A stretch of 64,000 nt of DNA, taken from NCBI GenBank assembly GCA_021324735.1, contig JAJPIO010000018.1:124001-188000 (forward strand). The letters run 5' to 3'. Shown one piece after another: positions 1 to 9,111 of the stretch. The notes beneath the pieces were generated by a model. That model saw nothing but the letters and a program-made list of their open reading frames with translations. It searched no databases and was not told the DNA's origin. A program made the translations under genes and the position numbers. This stretch comes from Bacteroidota bacterium (GTDB lineage Bacteria; Bacteroidota; Ignavibacteria; Palsa-1295). The first letter of the stretch is position 1, and every line of letters starts with the position of its first letter.

Positions 1-654
1 CGGCTGCATCGTCTGAAGGATAACGCCAACCGTAAGACCTAAAAACTCGTAGATCTTACCCATCCACTGGGCGTCACGGCTCGCGAGATAATCGTTGACC
101 GTTACGAGATGCACTCCGCGACCGGGCAGAGCATTAAGGTAAACAGGAAGCGTCGCTACGAGCGTCTTACCTTCACCGGTCGCCATCTCGGCAATCTTGC
201 CCTGATGAAGAACGATACCGCCGATAAGCTGTACATCGAATGGGACCATATCCCATTTGATCTGCTGACCGGCAACGGTAAACGTTTGACCAACAAGGCG
301 ACGGCAGGCTTCTTTAACGACGGCAAACGCTTCTGGAAGGATCTCATCGAGCACCTGCGCAGTAACCGCGTCGATCTCTTTTGCAAGTTCTCCCAAGCGA
401 TCGAGAATTTGCGTACGTTCATCGTGCGGCACATCCTCTTTGAGACGCTCACGAAGCTCTTGCTGCTCGGCTTCTAATTCTCCGATCGCTTCTTTAATGC
501 GGCCGCGGAATTCTGCTGTTTTGCCGCGCAACTCGTCGTCACTTAGCGAGCTAAGCCCCTCGTAGATGCCATTAATTTCATCGACGATCGGAAGCAGACC
601 CTGAACGTCCTTCTCCTTCTTGGAGCCAAAAATCTTCTCTAAATACTTTAGCAT
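1..654 (-). CDS. secA: Preprotein translocase ATPase SecA, N-terminal part (cut by window start)
   Basis: SecA is the ATPase motor that pushes unfolded preproteins through SecYEG. Only the first 218 codons are present; the reading frame runs off the window start. ATG at 654 begins [15 protein letters not shown]. The Walker A motif MATGEGKT is at residues 157-164, followed by the SecA signature VTVNDYLA at 185-191 and the preceding [13 protein letters not shown] block. The segment between the N-terminal helix and the DEILPEAF motif is longer than in E. coli SecA, with a charged helical insert at about residues 60-100, a form I associate with Bacteroidota-type SecA. It is the last gene of a minus-strand series, 242 bp after the TrmH-like gene, and that gap holds alternative hairpins (790-831). 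Identity is near certain; only the 3' part is missing. Confidence 0.97.
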   Translation of the reverse strand, partial: MLKYLEKIFGSKKEKDVQGLLPIVDEINGIYEGLSSLSDDELRGKTAEFRGRIKEAIGELEAEQQELRERLKEDVPHDERTQILDRLGELAKEIDAVTAQVLDEILPEAFAVVKEACRRLVGQTFTVAGQQIKWDMVPFDVQLIGGIVLHQGKIAEMATGEGKTLVATLPVYLNALPGRGVHLVTVNDYLASRDAQWMGKIYEFLGLTVGVILQTMQP

Positions 655-789
655 GAACCTTAAAATTCGGTCATTTCGAGCACGTAATAGTTTTCAACCC
701 TAATGTGCTCGTTTAATATTCATAAAGGCCCATTTCCTCTAAAATGGACGCCTAATATTACAACGACGGGTTCCCAGAATTCCTTCTTT

Positions 790-831
790 TCTCAAACGAT
801 CCGGTAAGCGGGCGGTTTGAGAATCGTTTGA
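790..831 (-). promoter_or_regulatory. Mutually exclusive inverted repeats upstream of secA
   Basis: One arm (790-800, TCTCAAACGAT) can pair either with GTTTGAGA at 815-822 (8 bp with 790-797) or with ATCGTTTGA at 823-831 (9 bp with 792-800). The two pairings exclude each other. The element lies 136-177 nt before the secA start codon on the minus strand. Its role as a leader switch or terminator is inference; there is no clear U-tract. Confidence 0.35.
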
Positions 832-896
832 AAGGGGCTGGGACCCATGCGAGGGGTTGACAAACGCTAAAACGGACGCAATCCTCCCGGGTTTCA

Positions 897-1766
897 TTAG
901 TTGGGTGGAAGGGCACCACTAGTTTTCAGCCCCTGTCTCGCCCACCATAAAAATATTCCACTCGCCACGCCAACATTGAGGGAATCGACGCTTTCAGAAA
1001 TGGGAATCTTGGCAAGAACGTCACAGGTATCCATCACTTCTTGTCGAAGTCCCCAGCCTTCGGAGCCAAAGACAAGGACGGTATTGCCGTCCGGCTTTAG
1101 GTCGCTCAGATCAACCGAATTGTTTGTCAGCGCTGCTCCAATACGTCGCACAGACCGTAATTCTCCTAAAGTCCGTAATGCCTTTACCAAATTCGCAACC
1201 TGAATGATCTCCACGTCCACGATCGTCCCCATCGAGACTCTCACAGAGCGCCGCAGATAAGGATTGCAACTTTGATCGTCCACGATCACGGCTCGAGCAC
1301 CCAGCGCCGCAGCATTGCGAATAATGCCGCCCATATTCTCGGCATCAGCGATGCTATCTAATACGACAACAGTAAACGGCTCTTTCCAACTTTGGGCTGC
1401 TTCCTCTATGCTTCGTGATTCGGGAATGCGAGCGGCGATCATAATTCCCTGATGAAGGTGATAGCCTATCACCTGTTCCATTTCTTCCTTCGAAGCGAGA
1501 AAGATATTGGTCGCATCCGTTCGCTTATCGAAGAGCGGCTGAAGGTCAGCAAAGAACTCGCGGGTCATGTAGGCGTGCCGGACTTCGAGTTTACTTGCGA
1601 GAATCTTACGAGCGATTTTACCGCTCTCAGCGATAAATAATCCCCGTTCGACCGGCCCTGGCTTGCCTTTAAGCGAGCGAAAATCCTCTACGTCCGATGG
1701 TTCGAATTCTTCGAATAATGTATACGCCACGGAGAGTAAACAGCAAAATACCGCGTATGATAGCAA
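897..1766 (-). CDS. TrmH/SpoU family RNA 2'-O-methyltransferase
   Basis: Predicted S-adenosylmethionine-dependent 2'-O-ribose methyltransferase of the SPOUT class acting on tRNA or rRNA. The three SpoU motifs are visible in order: DAENMGGIIRNA near residues 137-148, VFGSEGWGL near 232-240, and IPISESVDSLNVGVASG near 253-269 (trefoil-knot cofactor site). An N-terminal substrate-binding domain of about 100 residues precedes the catalytic domain, as in TsnR/RlmB-like proteins. The start is uncertain: the open frame begins at TTG 1766 with a cysteine-rich hydrophobic stretch unlike the family, and GTG at 1730 gives a more ordinary N-terminus. It lies between the OmpA-like gene and secA on the same strand. 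The exact target nucleotide cannot be read from sequence. Confidence 0.9.
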   Translation of the reverse strand: MLSYAVFCCLLSVAYTLFEEFEPSDVEDFRSLKGKPGPVERGLFIAESGKIARKILASKLEVRHAYMTREFFADLQPLFDKRTDATNIFLASKEEMEQVIGYHLHQGIMIAARIPESRSIEEAAQSWKEPFTVVVLDSIADAENMGGIIRNAAALGARAVIVDDQSCNPYLRRSVRVSMGTIVDVEIIQVANLVKALRTLGELRSVRRIGAALTNNSVDLSDLKPDGNTVLVFGSEGWGLRQEVMDTCDVLAKIPISESVDSLNVGVASGIFLWWARQGLKTSGALPPN

Positions 1767-1825
1767 CGGTGCTGCTGAACCGCACTACCAACGCACCTTT
1801 ACAAGAGAAAAAATGAGCCCCGTAA

Positions 1826-3244
1826 TTATTTCAAGCCCAGTGACTCTGGATTCTTTACCTCGATCATCACTCGACGATTAAGAGCTTTGCCCTGAGGGGT
1901 ATCATTCGGTGCGATCGGCCGCTGTGCACCAAATCCTTTCGCCGATAAGCGCTCTTTAGCAATTCCTAATTGCGCGAGATATTTACAGACAGACTCCGCT
2001 CGTTCCTGTGATAACACAACATTGCGATGAGGATCACCATCTGCATCGGTATGCCCCTGGACTTCGATCTCGATCGAAGGAAACCGCTTCATGACGTCGG
2101 CGACTTTTTTCAGCGTCTCCTTTGATTCGGACTTGATCGATGCTCGTCCCACATCGAAAAGGACATTATCCAAACGGAATAACTGTCCGGCGAGATCTTT
2201 TTCAGAAAGATTCGGATCGAATGGCGAACCATTGGGAAGATTAAAACCAGGTCTTTGTTCCGGTCTTAACCCCAGCTTCCAAATATCGCTTTTGCCAAAC
2301 CCTTTTTCCGAGCTTTCGTGGGCACTGGAAAAATACGCGGTATCTCCGCGAGCACCCAACGTAAAATAGGCATCGAATGAAGGAGTATTGATCGGCTCCC
2401 CGAGATTTCGTGGCTCGGACCAATGTAACCATGTGCTATCGAGGCGCCGCGAAATAAAAATGTCGTAGCCACCAACGCCGCCACGCCCATCGGTCGAGAA
2501 ATAGAGTGTGTGATCGTCGTAAGCAATGAATGGCGATATATCGTCCATGGGAGTGCTCAGGTCGGCAATGAGTTCAGGCCGCGACCACTTCAAACCATCG
2601 ATGTGGTGGCAAACGTACAGATCGTGTTGTCCCCTGCCATCTTTTCGTTGTACCGAAAGAATAAGGGTCTGCTCATCGTTCGAGATCGTCATCGAGGCTT
2701 GCGAGGTATCGTTATAATAGTCCTCGATCTCAAGGGGCTCCGGAAAAGACCACGAGCCATCGGATTGTTTTTCGGCTACCGAGAATCCTTTCGAGCCGGT
2801 ACCATCGGCTCGATAGATATTCTGTAAATACAAATGAGTACCGGTACTATTGATGGCACGCACGCCATCGTAATTTTCAGTATTTAGCGGCCCGGGTAAT
2901 CGTTGAGCCTGAGACCACGAGCCATCGGACTGACGCGTCGAATACCAGATATCCTCATCGTTCGGATTCTTCGCAAAACCAACGTTCTCCGGCGCTCCTT
3001 TGCGCGTGAAGAACATAAGTGATTCATCCGGAGTCAGGATCGGAAATAGCTCGCTGTATTTCGAATTTATATTAGGGCCAAGATTGATCCGCACGAACTC
3101 CATTTTTTCGGTCACACCATGCACCGTAGGCGGTTTGATCTCTAAAACGGAACCCGGAATTTCGCTCTTCTTCTGTGCAAACAATGGAGAGAGCGCCGGG
3201 AAAAAGATCAGCGAGACAAAGAGAATAGTAACAGATCGTCGCAT
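1826..3244 (-). CDS. Exported PD40 beta-propeller / OmpA-domain protein
   Basis: An envelope protein that probably anchors to peptidoglycan. I place the start at ATG 3244, because MRRSVTILFVSLIFF begins a clean signal peptide ending near LFAQ; a longer frame to 3283 would add 13 residues before it. The middle holds PD40-type propeller strands, seen as repeated TPDESLMFFTR, SNDEQTLILSV and YDDHTLYFSTDGRGG motifs. The C-terminal 110 residues form an OmpA/MotB domain with FDVGRASIKSES, the QGHTDADG motif and SQERAESV, whose Asp and Arg bind diaminopimelate in the family. This architecture is common in Bacteroidota, where some members are gliding or T9SS accessory proteins; no such partners are adjacent here. 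Confidence 0.9.
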   Translation of the reverse strand: MRRSVTILFVSLIFFPALSPLFAQKKSEIPGSVLEIKPPTVHGVTEKMEFVRINLGPNINSKYSELFPILTPDESLMFFTRKGAPENVGFAKNPNDEDIWYSTRQSDGSWSQAQRLPGPLNTENYDGVRAINSTGTHLYLQNIYRADGTGSKGFSVAEKQSDGSWSFPEPLEIEDYYNDTSQASMTISNDEQTLILSVQRKDGRGQHDLYVCHHIDGLKWSRPELIADLSTPMDDISPFIAYDDHTLYFSTDGRGGVGGYDIFISRRLDSTWLHWSEPRNLGEPINTPSFDAYFTLGARGDTAYFSSAHESSEKGFGKSDIWKLGLRPEQRPGFNLPNGSPFDPNLSEKDLAGQLFRLDNVLFDVGRASIKSESKETLKKVADVMKRFPSIEIEVQGHTDADGDPHRNVVLSQERAESVCKYLAQLGIAKERLSAKGFGAQRPIAPNDTPQGKALNRRVMIEVKNPESLGLK

Positions 3245-3333
3245 AAAGTTTGGGCAAATAAAACTTAGAGACGTAAGATACATAGATAATAGGAACGAGA
3301 GGAACCTCAGTTCCCATCCCCATTAATGATAAA

Positions 3334-3352
3334 GCCGGAGCTTAACTCCGGC
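3334..3352 (-). terminator. Rho-independent-type terminator of the Omp28-like gene
   Basis: Perfect 7-bp GC-rich stem GCCGGAG/CTCCGGC with a 5-nt loop. On the minus strand it is followed by TTTAT. It sits 26 bp beyond the stop codon at 3378 and before the OmpA-like gene, so those two genes are probably separate transcripts. Confidence 0.7.
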
Positions 3353-3377
3353 CTTATTACTAACTCCTGCAATGGTT

Positions 3378-5372
3378 CTATTCGCGCGTGATGGGGCGCA
3401 TTTGCGAACCCTCCGCCGTGCGCATCACGATAAAATAGGTACCTTTGGGCACCGTGCCTGTAAAGGTAACGCTATGCTGTCCAGCTCCTTCACTGCCGTT
3501 CGCTATCAGAGCTACTTCGTTACCCCGCATATCGACGACCGAAATTCGTACGGTCTCCTCTTTGCTTAAGGTATAAGCGAAGGTTGTCGTTGAGTTGAAT
3601 GGATTCGGATAACTCGGATCGAGTGACTGCCCGGGAATGCTGTTACTATTTACAGCCGCCGGTGCTGAACGCAGCCAATTAAACACGGCCGTTGTGACCG
3701 CACTTCGGTCCTGATCTCCAAGATTTTGAAGACCAAACGAGAGATAGACCAAACGGTTATTACCTTTCTCCCAACGAATACCGCCAAGCTGAGTCGTGCC
3801 TGCGCCATAATAAAAGATGGGTATCGCTCCTGTAAGCGCCGTGATCACATCCGGTTGATTCGGTTGATCGACATCATTCGCATCGATATTGATCGAAGAA
3901 TTTACAAATGCGTTGGAAACCGCGTCGCCCGTTACCCCGTGGACAATAAAGGAAGAAGCGCTATCTTTCACATAATTAACCTTTAAGACCGTGTGCATAA
4001 AGGTCAGGTCCTTTTGGTCTGGTGTTGAAGCAGCATCACCAAGTCCCCACGCAATTTCGCCGCCATGCAGGAACATGTGTCCGCCGCCATTAAGATAAGC
4101 GGTGATCCCCTGCCGGTCCGCTGCCGAAAGACACCACTTATTACCTGCAACTACAACCTCTGGAAATTGTGATGGCGACCAGGCGCCGAACGCTTGCGCT
4201 TCAATGCTATTTAGTGGTACATACTGAAAGTTTAAAGCGTCCATCGTTGCAATCGTAGGCGCCGAACGAGCGGAATCGGGCTGTACATCGATATACGCCA
4301 TTTTCACACCGCTCGCAATAAATTTCACCGGCCACGACGAAACAAGTGTATCTCCGTTATTCACACACGTTGCTTGCACGATACCAGAGGTATACGTCCC
4401 GCTCCCGGGTGTAGCAGTTACGGTTAAAGTGGAAGCCTGACCAGCATTGAGCGATACCTTTTGAGCCTCGCTCGAAGAAATTCCATTGATAGTGATCGGC
4501 CAGACATTTGGGGAAGTCGGAATATAAGTAACACTGAAATCCATCGTCGTCCGTAACTGGTTATTCAGCGAGAAGTGTACCGTCGAGGGACCCGTGTTGC
4601 TGCGCATTACCCAGTTATCACCGTTTTGCACGCTGAGGTTAAAGACGGGCTCGTTCGTGGTGGCTTGTAATATCTCCTTTGTTGCATCATTTTGCAAAAA
4701 GGCGATCTCATACATATTGCCCGCATTATAGGAAGGGTCGAGATCGTACGAAAAATCGAACGCTGTATCTTGCGTCGTTAGCTTGACCAGCGTGCCTTTA
4801 TAAGAGGGCATCATCGTACGCATGGCATGCATATATCGCTTTTCGCCATTCGGACCGGGGCCTAGTACATATTCTTCCGCAGCGGCTACACGAAGATAGA
4901 GCCGAGTATATGACGATAAATTCTGAACCGGATGGAGCGCGATATGGACTGAAACACTCGTACCATTTACTTGTCGTGTTACGGACATTGCGATAGGACT
5001 CCCTTGCGATGCGCGACTCTGAAATGAACTCTCGAGTAACGGTACTTCACCAGGATTGAATGGCGTCGTTCCATCGAAGCTAACACTCGGTACACCGTTG
5101 ATACTATAATAAGCGATGCGACCGCCGTTATCGGTGGGATCATTCAGGTACATTGGGTCATCCGCGCCAGGAAAATCGGGATGATATGCCAAATGGATCA
5201 CATTTCCAATATGCTGGTTCAAAAAGGATTCGAGACCAGGATTGTAGGCCGCACACGGACCGCAACTCCAGTTCGTCCCTTCTTCGACCAGAACGGTCCT
5301 CGGGACAGATTGCGCATTGGCTGAAAGCGCAAAAGCGGAGACAACAAGAATGACAAGTAAGCGCTGTATCAT
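3378..5372 (-). CDS. Omp28-like thioredoxin-fold secreted protein with T9SS sorting domain
   Basis: Secreted protein with signal peptide MIQRLLVILVVSAFALSANA. Mature residues 21-150 look like the Omp28/thioredoxin-like fold, with a CGPC active-site-like motif at 37-40, YHPDFPG, and the cis-Pro-like segment NGVPSVSFDG. The central part (about 290-570) holds an immunoglobulin-like segment and a region with LNGGGHMFLHGGE that resembles ThuA/glutamine-amidotransferase-like folds. The last 80 residues are a type A T9SS sorting domain: SYPNPFNSTTTFAYTL, then VDMRGNEV and GTYFIVMRT. Family knowledge: such domains route proteins through the type IX system to the cell surface. A disulfide role for CGPC is inferred only. 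It is monocistronic, with a terminator just downstream. Confidence 0.88.
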   Translation of the reverse strand: MIQRLLVILVVSAFALSANAQSVPRTVLVEEGTNWSCGPCAAYNPGLESFLNQHIGNVIHLAYHPDFPGADDPMYLNDPTDNGGRIAYYSINGVPSVSFDGTTPFNPGEVPLLESSFQSRASQGSPIAMSVTRQVNGTSVSVHIALHPVQNLSSYTRLYLRVAAAEEYVLGPGPNGEKRYMHAMRTMMPSYKGTLVKLTTQDTAFDFSYDLDPSYNAGNMYEIAFLQNDATKEILQATTNEPVFNLSVQNGDNWVMRSNTGPSTVHFSLNNQLRTTMDFSVTYIPTSPNVWPITINGISSSEAQKVSLNAGQASTLTVTATPGSGTYTSGIVQATCVNNGDTLVSSWPVKFIASGVKMAYIDVQPDSARSAPTIATMDALNFQYVPLNSIEAQAFGAWSPSQFPEVVVAGNKWCLSAADRQGITAYLNGGGHMFLHGGEIAWGLGDAASTPDQKDLTFMHTVLKVNYVKDSASSFIVHGVTGDAVSNAFVNSSINIDANDVDQPNQPDVITALTGAIPIFYYGAGTTQLGGIRWEKGNNRLVYLSFGLQNLGDQDRSAVTTAVFNWLRSAPAAVNSNSIPGQSLDPSYPNPFNSTTTFAYTLSKEETVRISVVDMRGNEVALIANGSEGAGQHSVTFTGTVPKGTYFIVMRTAEGSQMRPITRE

Positions 5373-5615
5373 CGTTTTGAGAGATTAAATGATAAGGAAG
5401 CTACCTAACTCAATAACATGATTTCTCGACCTGTTACGACAATATTATGAAAAAGAGTATTCCCAGAGTGTTCCACGGTACCTCCAACCCTCATCTGATG
5501 GGCACGGCTCAACGATTTCGTAACTTTGTAGTCTAATCTTTGCGCGGTGAGGTCAGGGTTTAGCCCTTTTCTATCGCGTTTCGCTCTCTGTCATAACTGG
5601 ATATAAGGAATTTCG

Positions 5616-7127
5616 ATGAATTTTAGCGTACAAAAGACCAATTGGAAAAAAGTCCGTGCCAACGCTCTGGCGATCTTTCAGCAAGAGGATAAGCGCGACA
5701 TTCGCAACACTCTCAAGTATTTGGGCCGCAATTCGGTCTCTACCGCAGCCGAAACTCTGCTCGATGCCGGCGATATGACAGGAAAGAAAGATGAGCTATT
5801 CGTACTCTACCCCAAAAAAGCGGAAGCTGCGGTAAAGCGTGTTTTTCTCGTTGGTCTCGGCAAGGGTGATAAAGTGTCACTCGAAATGGTGCGCCGCGCA
5901 GTAGCTCGTGCCGCCAAACGCGCTGAGTCGTTCAAGTCTCGCTCTCTGGCAATACTGTTGCCCAGCGTACCTGGCGCAACGGGCGCCGAAATCGCATACG
6001 CCGCCACCGAAGGTATTACCCTCGGGCTTTACAAATTCGATAAGTTCTTTAAGCGTGATGAACCACGGATACCGCTCGACAGCGTGATCTTCATTGAAGA
6101 TGGCGACAGTCTTCATGGCTCTTCCGCCGCTGAAGTAAAAGAAGCGATCGACGAAGCGCAGGCTATTACGACAGCCACGATCTTCGCGCGCGACATGGAG
6201 AATGAGCCTTCCAATAATAAGTACCCGGAGATCCTCGCCAACTGGGCAAAAGAGGTAGGCAAAGAGCATGGGCTGAAGGTCACCGTCTTTGGTCCGAAAG
6301 AACTGGTGGCTAACAAGATGGTAGGCATTCTTGGTGTGAACCAGGGCAGCGTTAAAGAGCCGCGCTTTATTGCCATGGAATATATGGGAACGAAGAAAGA
6401 TAAGGCTCCGATCGTCCTCGTCGGTAAAGGAATTACTTTCGATACTGGTGGCATATCCATTAAGCCGGCACCGGGAATGGGCGACATGAAGAGCGATATG
6501 TCCGGGGCTGCTACGGTTATTGCGACGGTGAAAGCCGCCGCTTCGCTGAAATTACCGGTTAACCTGATCGGCTTGGTTTCGAGCGCAGAGAATATGCCAT
6601 CCGGCAGCGCCATGCGTCCGGGTGATATTTTAACCTATGCCAATGGCCTTTCGGTTGAAGTAGATAATACCGACGCTGAAGGTCGGTTGGTTCTCGCCGA
6701 TGCTCTCATTTGGGCAGAGCGTTATAAGCCAAAATCGGTGATCGATCTGGCAACGCTTACCGGTGCCTGCGTGGTCGCATTAGGCCACTTTACGACCGGC
6801 ATGATGGGCACCGATACAAGCATGATGGACCGCCTTCGTAGTGCGGGTAATTCTACGTACGAGCGCGTTTGCGAGCTGCCGATCTATGATGAGTATGATG
6901 ACCTGATCAAGTCCGACGTTGCCGATATTAAGAATGTCGGTGGCCGCTGGGCAGGTGCGATCACTGCAGCCATGTTCTTAAAGCGCTTCACGAGTTATCC
7001 GTGGGTGCATTTGGATATTGCCGGCACGGCACGTTCCGAAGCTCCGGCCGACTACATTCCCAAGGGTGGTACCGGAGTTGGCGTTCGCCTCCTCACACAC
7101 ATGCTCAAGGAAGAAGCAAGTTTATAA
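5616..7127 (+). CDS. pepA: Leucyl aminopeptidase (peptidase M17)
   Basis: Cytosolic di-metal aminopeptidase that removes N-terminal residues from peptides. All metal and catalytic positions are in register with E. coli PepA, shifted by one residue: K271 and D276 in VGKGITFDTGG, D294 in MKSDMSGAA, and D353, E355 and R357 in the signature NTDAEGRL at 351-358. Residues 1-160 form the macro-like N-terminal domain. The length of 503 fits the family. The start ATG follows an AAGGAA ribosome-binding site by 5 bases. The gene is divergent from the Omp28-like gene, with 243 bp between them that presumably carry both promoters. The TPR lipoprotein gene follows 48 bp downstream, possibly co-transcribed. 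Confidence 0.97.
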   Translation: MNFSVQKTNWKKVRANALAIFQQEDKRDIRNTLKYLGRNSVSTAAETLLDAGDMTGKKDELFVLYPKKAEAAVKRVFLVGLGKGDKVSLEMVRRAVARAAKRAESFKSRSLAILLPSVPGATGAEIAYAATEGITLGLYKFDKFFKRDEPRIPLDSVIFIEDGDSLHGSSAAEVKEAIDEAQAITTATIFARDMENEPSNNKYPEILANWAKEVGKEHGLKVTVFGPKELVANKMVGILGVNQGSVKEPRFIAMEYMGTKKDKAPIVLVGKGITFDTGGISIKPAPGMGDMKSDMSGAATVIATVKAAASLKLPVNLIGLVSSAENMPSGSAMRPGDILTYANGLSVEVDNTDAEGRLVLADALIWAERYKPKSVIDLATLTGACVVALGHFTTGMMGTDTSMMDRLRSAGNSTYERVCELPIYDEYDDLIKSDVADIKNVGGRWAGAITAAMFLKRFTSYPWVHLDIAGTARSEAPADYIPKGGTGVGVRLLTHMLKEEASL

Positions 7128-7175
7128 ACAATTATTAGATGGAGCACAGACTTCATCAGCGTTAATCAAAGAACC

Positions 7176-8663
7176 ATGAAGACGATCCGACGAACTCTTC
7201 TTATCACGCTCATCGCCACATTCGGGCTTCAGCTTGTGGGCTGCGGTGCTGCCGACGTGCAAAGTGCAAAGCTCTACCGTCAGCGGCGCGACTACATCAC
7301 CGCGGATAAGATGCTGCAAAAAGCGATCTCAGAAGATCCCACCAACGATGAGGCGTGGTACCTCTACACGGTGAACTTGCAGGACCTTAAACAATACGAG
7401 AAGATCGCTAGTATCATCGATACGGCAATGCTATACTCGACGACACACCGTGCGGAGTTACAGCAACTCAAGCACAATACCTGGATCCAGTTATATAATG
7501 GCGGCCTGGGCGCGTATAATGCGAACCCCGATTCCAAGGAAGCGCAGCAGGCTGCTATTTCCTATCTGGAAGCGGCTCGTAAACTCGAACCGGACCAGCC
7601 CGAGACCTATGAGCTACTTGGCACCGTGTATTATGCAGCCGGCGACACTGCAAAAGGTCTCGAAAATTATCTTGCCGAGATCAATCAGGTCAGTTCATCC
7701 TATGAACCAGGCGTGGCAATGGGATTGATGCTGCATCTTTCACCTGATGCGGTCGAACGTGCAATCGGTGGTGCTCCCGCTCGAAAAGAGATCGTGCCGA
7801 TCGGTGGCACGGATAGCGCGATGATTTATGTCTACCCGAGCAAGCAGGCATATATCTATTTCGAGCGTGCAGATAAGTTACCACATCCGTGGCAACTAAC
7901 CGGCTGGCGTATTACATCCCTTGATGCTCAAGGTATGCAGCCCATTCGCGTATCGACTCAAGCATACGCACTGGTAGCAAACGACTACTACCAAAAAGGT
8001 CTCGCCGAGATGCAAAAGGGTGATAAGGCTGCTGCGACTGCACAGTTCGAAAAAGCCATTCCGCTTTTGATGACGCTCCAGCAGATCGATCCGAGTGATG
8101 AGTTCGCTTCGCAGGCGATCCCGGATATTTATTCGCGTATGGAACGCACGGAAAAAGCGAAACAGGAATACGAGCGTATTCTTGCAGATCATCCTTCCAA
8201 AGCGATGTATATTTCTTATGGTACGCTGATGATGAAATCCAATGATTATCAGGGGGCCATCACCGCTTATGAAAAGGCGCTGGCATTAGCTCCTAACGAT
8301 GAGCCCGCGCTGTTCGATATTGCGGCTGCGTATAAGAACTGGGCCGTTGCAGATCAAAATGCAAAAAAGCCGGAGTACAAGGCAGAGTTACAAAAATCCA
8401 CAGACTACTTCGAGAAACTCCGCGCGATCAACCGAAATGATCCTAATACCCTAATGAATTTGGCAGAAAATTATGATGTGCTGAATCAGAAGGATAAAGT
8501 CATTTCATTGGTAAGCGATCTCGAGTCATTGAAATCGACGGAGACGGCGAATTCCCATCAGTATTGGGACCTGCTTGCACGCATGTACGCTCGTGCTAAC
8601 CGTCCGAACGATGCGCAGGCGGCATACAAAAAGTCCGATGAGCTAAAACAGCAGGGACACTAA
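7176..8663 (+). CDS. Tetratricopeptide-repeat lipoprotein
   Basis: Predicted lipoprotein: basic N-terminus, hydrophobic stretch and lipobox LVGC with Cys23 as the lipidation site. The rest is built of TPR-like helix pairs, clearest at residues 30-90, 125-170 and 265-420, with motifs such as KAISEDPTNDEAWYLY and AYEKALALAPNDEPALFDI. TPR lipoproteins scaffold envelope or secretion complexes in related bacteria; no specific partner can be named. A non-repeat block at about 190-260 contains ERADKLPHPWQLTGWRI and may be a separate domain. It follows pepA by 48 bp and ends before a perfect hairpin at 8684-8717. Confidence 0.85.
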   Translation: MKTIRRTLLITLIATFGLQLVGCGAADVQSAKLYRQRRDYITADKMLQKAISEDPTNDEAWYLYTVNLQDLKQYEKIASIIDTAMLYSTTHRAELQQLKHNTWIQLYNGGLGAYNANPDSKEAQQAAISYLEAARKLEPDQPETYELLGTVYYAAGDTAKGLENYLAEINQVSSSYEPGVAMGLMLHLSPDAVERAIGGAPARKEIVPIGGTDSAMIYVYPSKQAYIYFERADKLPHPWQLTGWRITSLDAQGMQPIRVSTQAYALVANDYYQKGLAEMQKGDKAAATAQFEKAIPLLMTLQQIDPSDEFASQAIPDIYSRMERTEKAKQEYERILADHPSKAMYISYGTLMMKSNDYQGAITAYEKALALAPNDEPALFDIAAAYKNWAVADQNAKKPEYKAELQKSTDYFEKLRAINRNDPNTLMNLAENYDVLNQKDKVISLVSDLESLKSTETANSHQYWDLLARMYARANRPNDAQAAYKKSDELKQQGH

Positions 8664-8683
8664 GTAGTAACGAGCTAATGAAA

Positions 8684-8717
8684 GGGTAACGAGTTAGGTT
8701 AAAACAACTCGTTACCC
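8684..8717. terminator. Perfect 12-bp hairpin after the TPR lipoprotein gene
   Basis: GGGTAACGAGTT (8684-8695) pairs exactly with AACTCGTTACCC (8706-8717) across a 10-nt loop; a third partial copy, GTAACGAG, lies at 8667-8674. The sequence after it on the plus strand is GATATTTTAAC, so the U-tract is weak. It may be a terminator or a stem in the leader of the next gene. Confidence 0.5.
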
Positions 8718-8751
8718 GATATTTTAACAGTATAATGGATCAGGTATTATT

Positions 8752-9105
8752 ATGAGCGATAACGATCAGACCCCACAAGCACCGGCAGGCCAGCAGCTAC
8801 AGGTCGAACTTGGCGAAAAAGAAGCCGAAGGCATTTACTCGAATCTTGCGATCATCACCCACTCCCCCGCCGAGTTTATTATCGACTTTACCCGCGTCAC
8901 TCCCGGCGTACCTCGCGCACGCGTTCACTCCCGCATTATTATGACGCCACAGCATTTCAAGCTACTCTTGAATGCCATGCAGGAGAACATGGACCGCTTT
9001 GAAGCGCAATATGGTGAGGTTCGTGTCGATCGGCAAGGAGAACATCCGTTCGGATTTCGGACGAGCAATCCGACGACCCCTACGGGCGGCGAAAAAGTAC
9101 ACTAA
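8752..9105 (+). CDS. DUF3467 family protein
   Basis: Small soluble protein of 117 residues. Residues about 14-100 match my memory of the DUF3467 family: EAEGIYSNLAIITHSPAEFIIDF, then RARVHSRIIMTPQHFKLLLNAMQEN. No biochemical function is established for the family as far as I know. The N- and C-terminal tails (about 12 and 18 residues) are polar and probably disordered. It stands alone, convergent with the AddB-like gene, whose stop codon is only 6 bp away. Confidence 0.85.
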   Translation: MSDNDQTPQAPAGQQLQVELGEKEAEGIYSNLAIITHSPAEFIIDFTRVTPGVPRARVHSRIIMTPQHFKLLLNAMQENMDRFEAQYGEVRVDRQGEHPFGFRTSNPTTPTGGEKVH

Positions 9106-9111
9106 GGTGCA

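Noticed and set aside
1663-1881. 72-codon frame covering the trmH start and the gap to the OmpA-like gene
   Set aside because: It overlaps the N-terminal coding part of trmH and the end of the OmpA-like gene on the other strand; no domain or start context.
8667-8717. Mobile-element end or attachment site at the GTAACGAG repeats
   Set aside because: No transposase or integrase and no matching copy seen elsewhere in the window; a terminator-type hairpin is the simpler reading.
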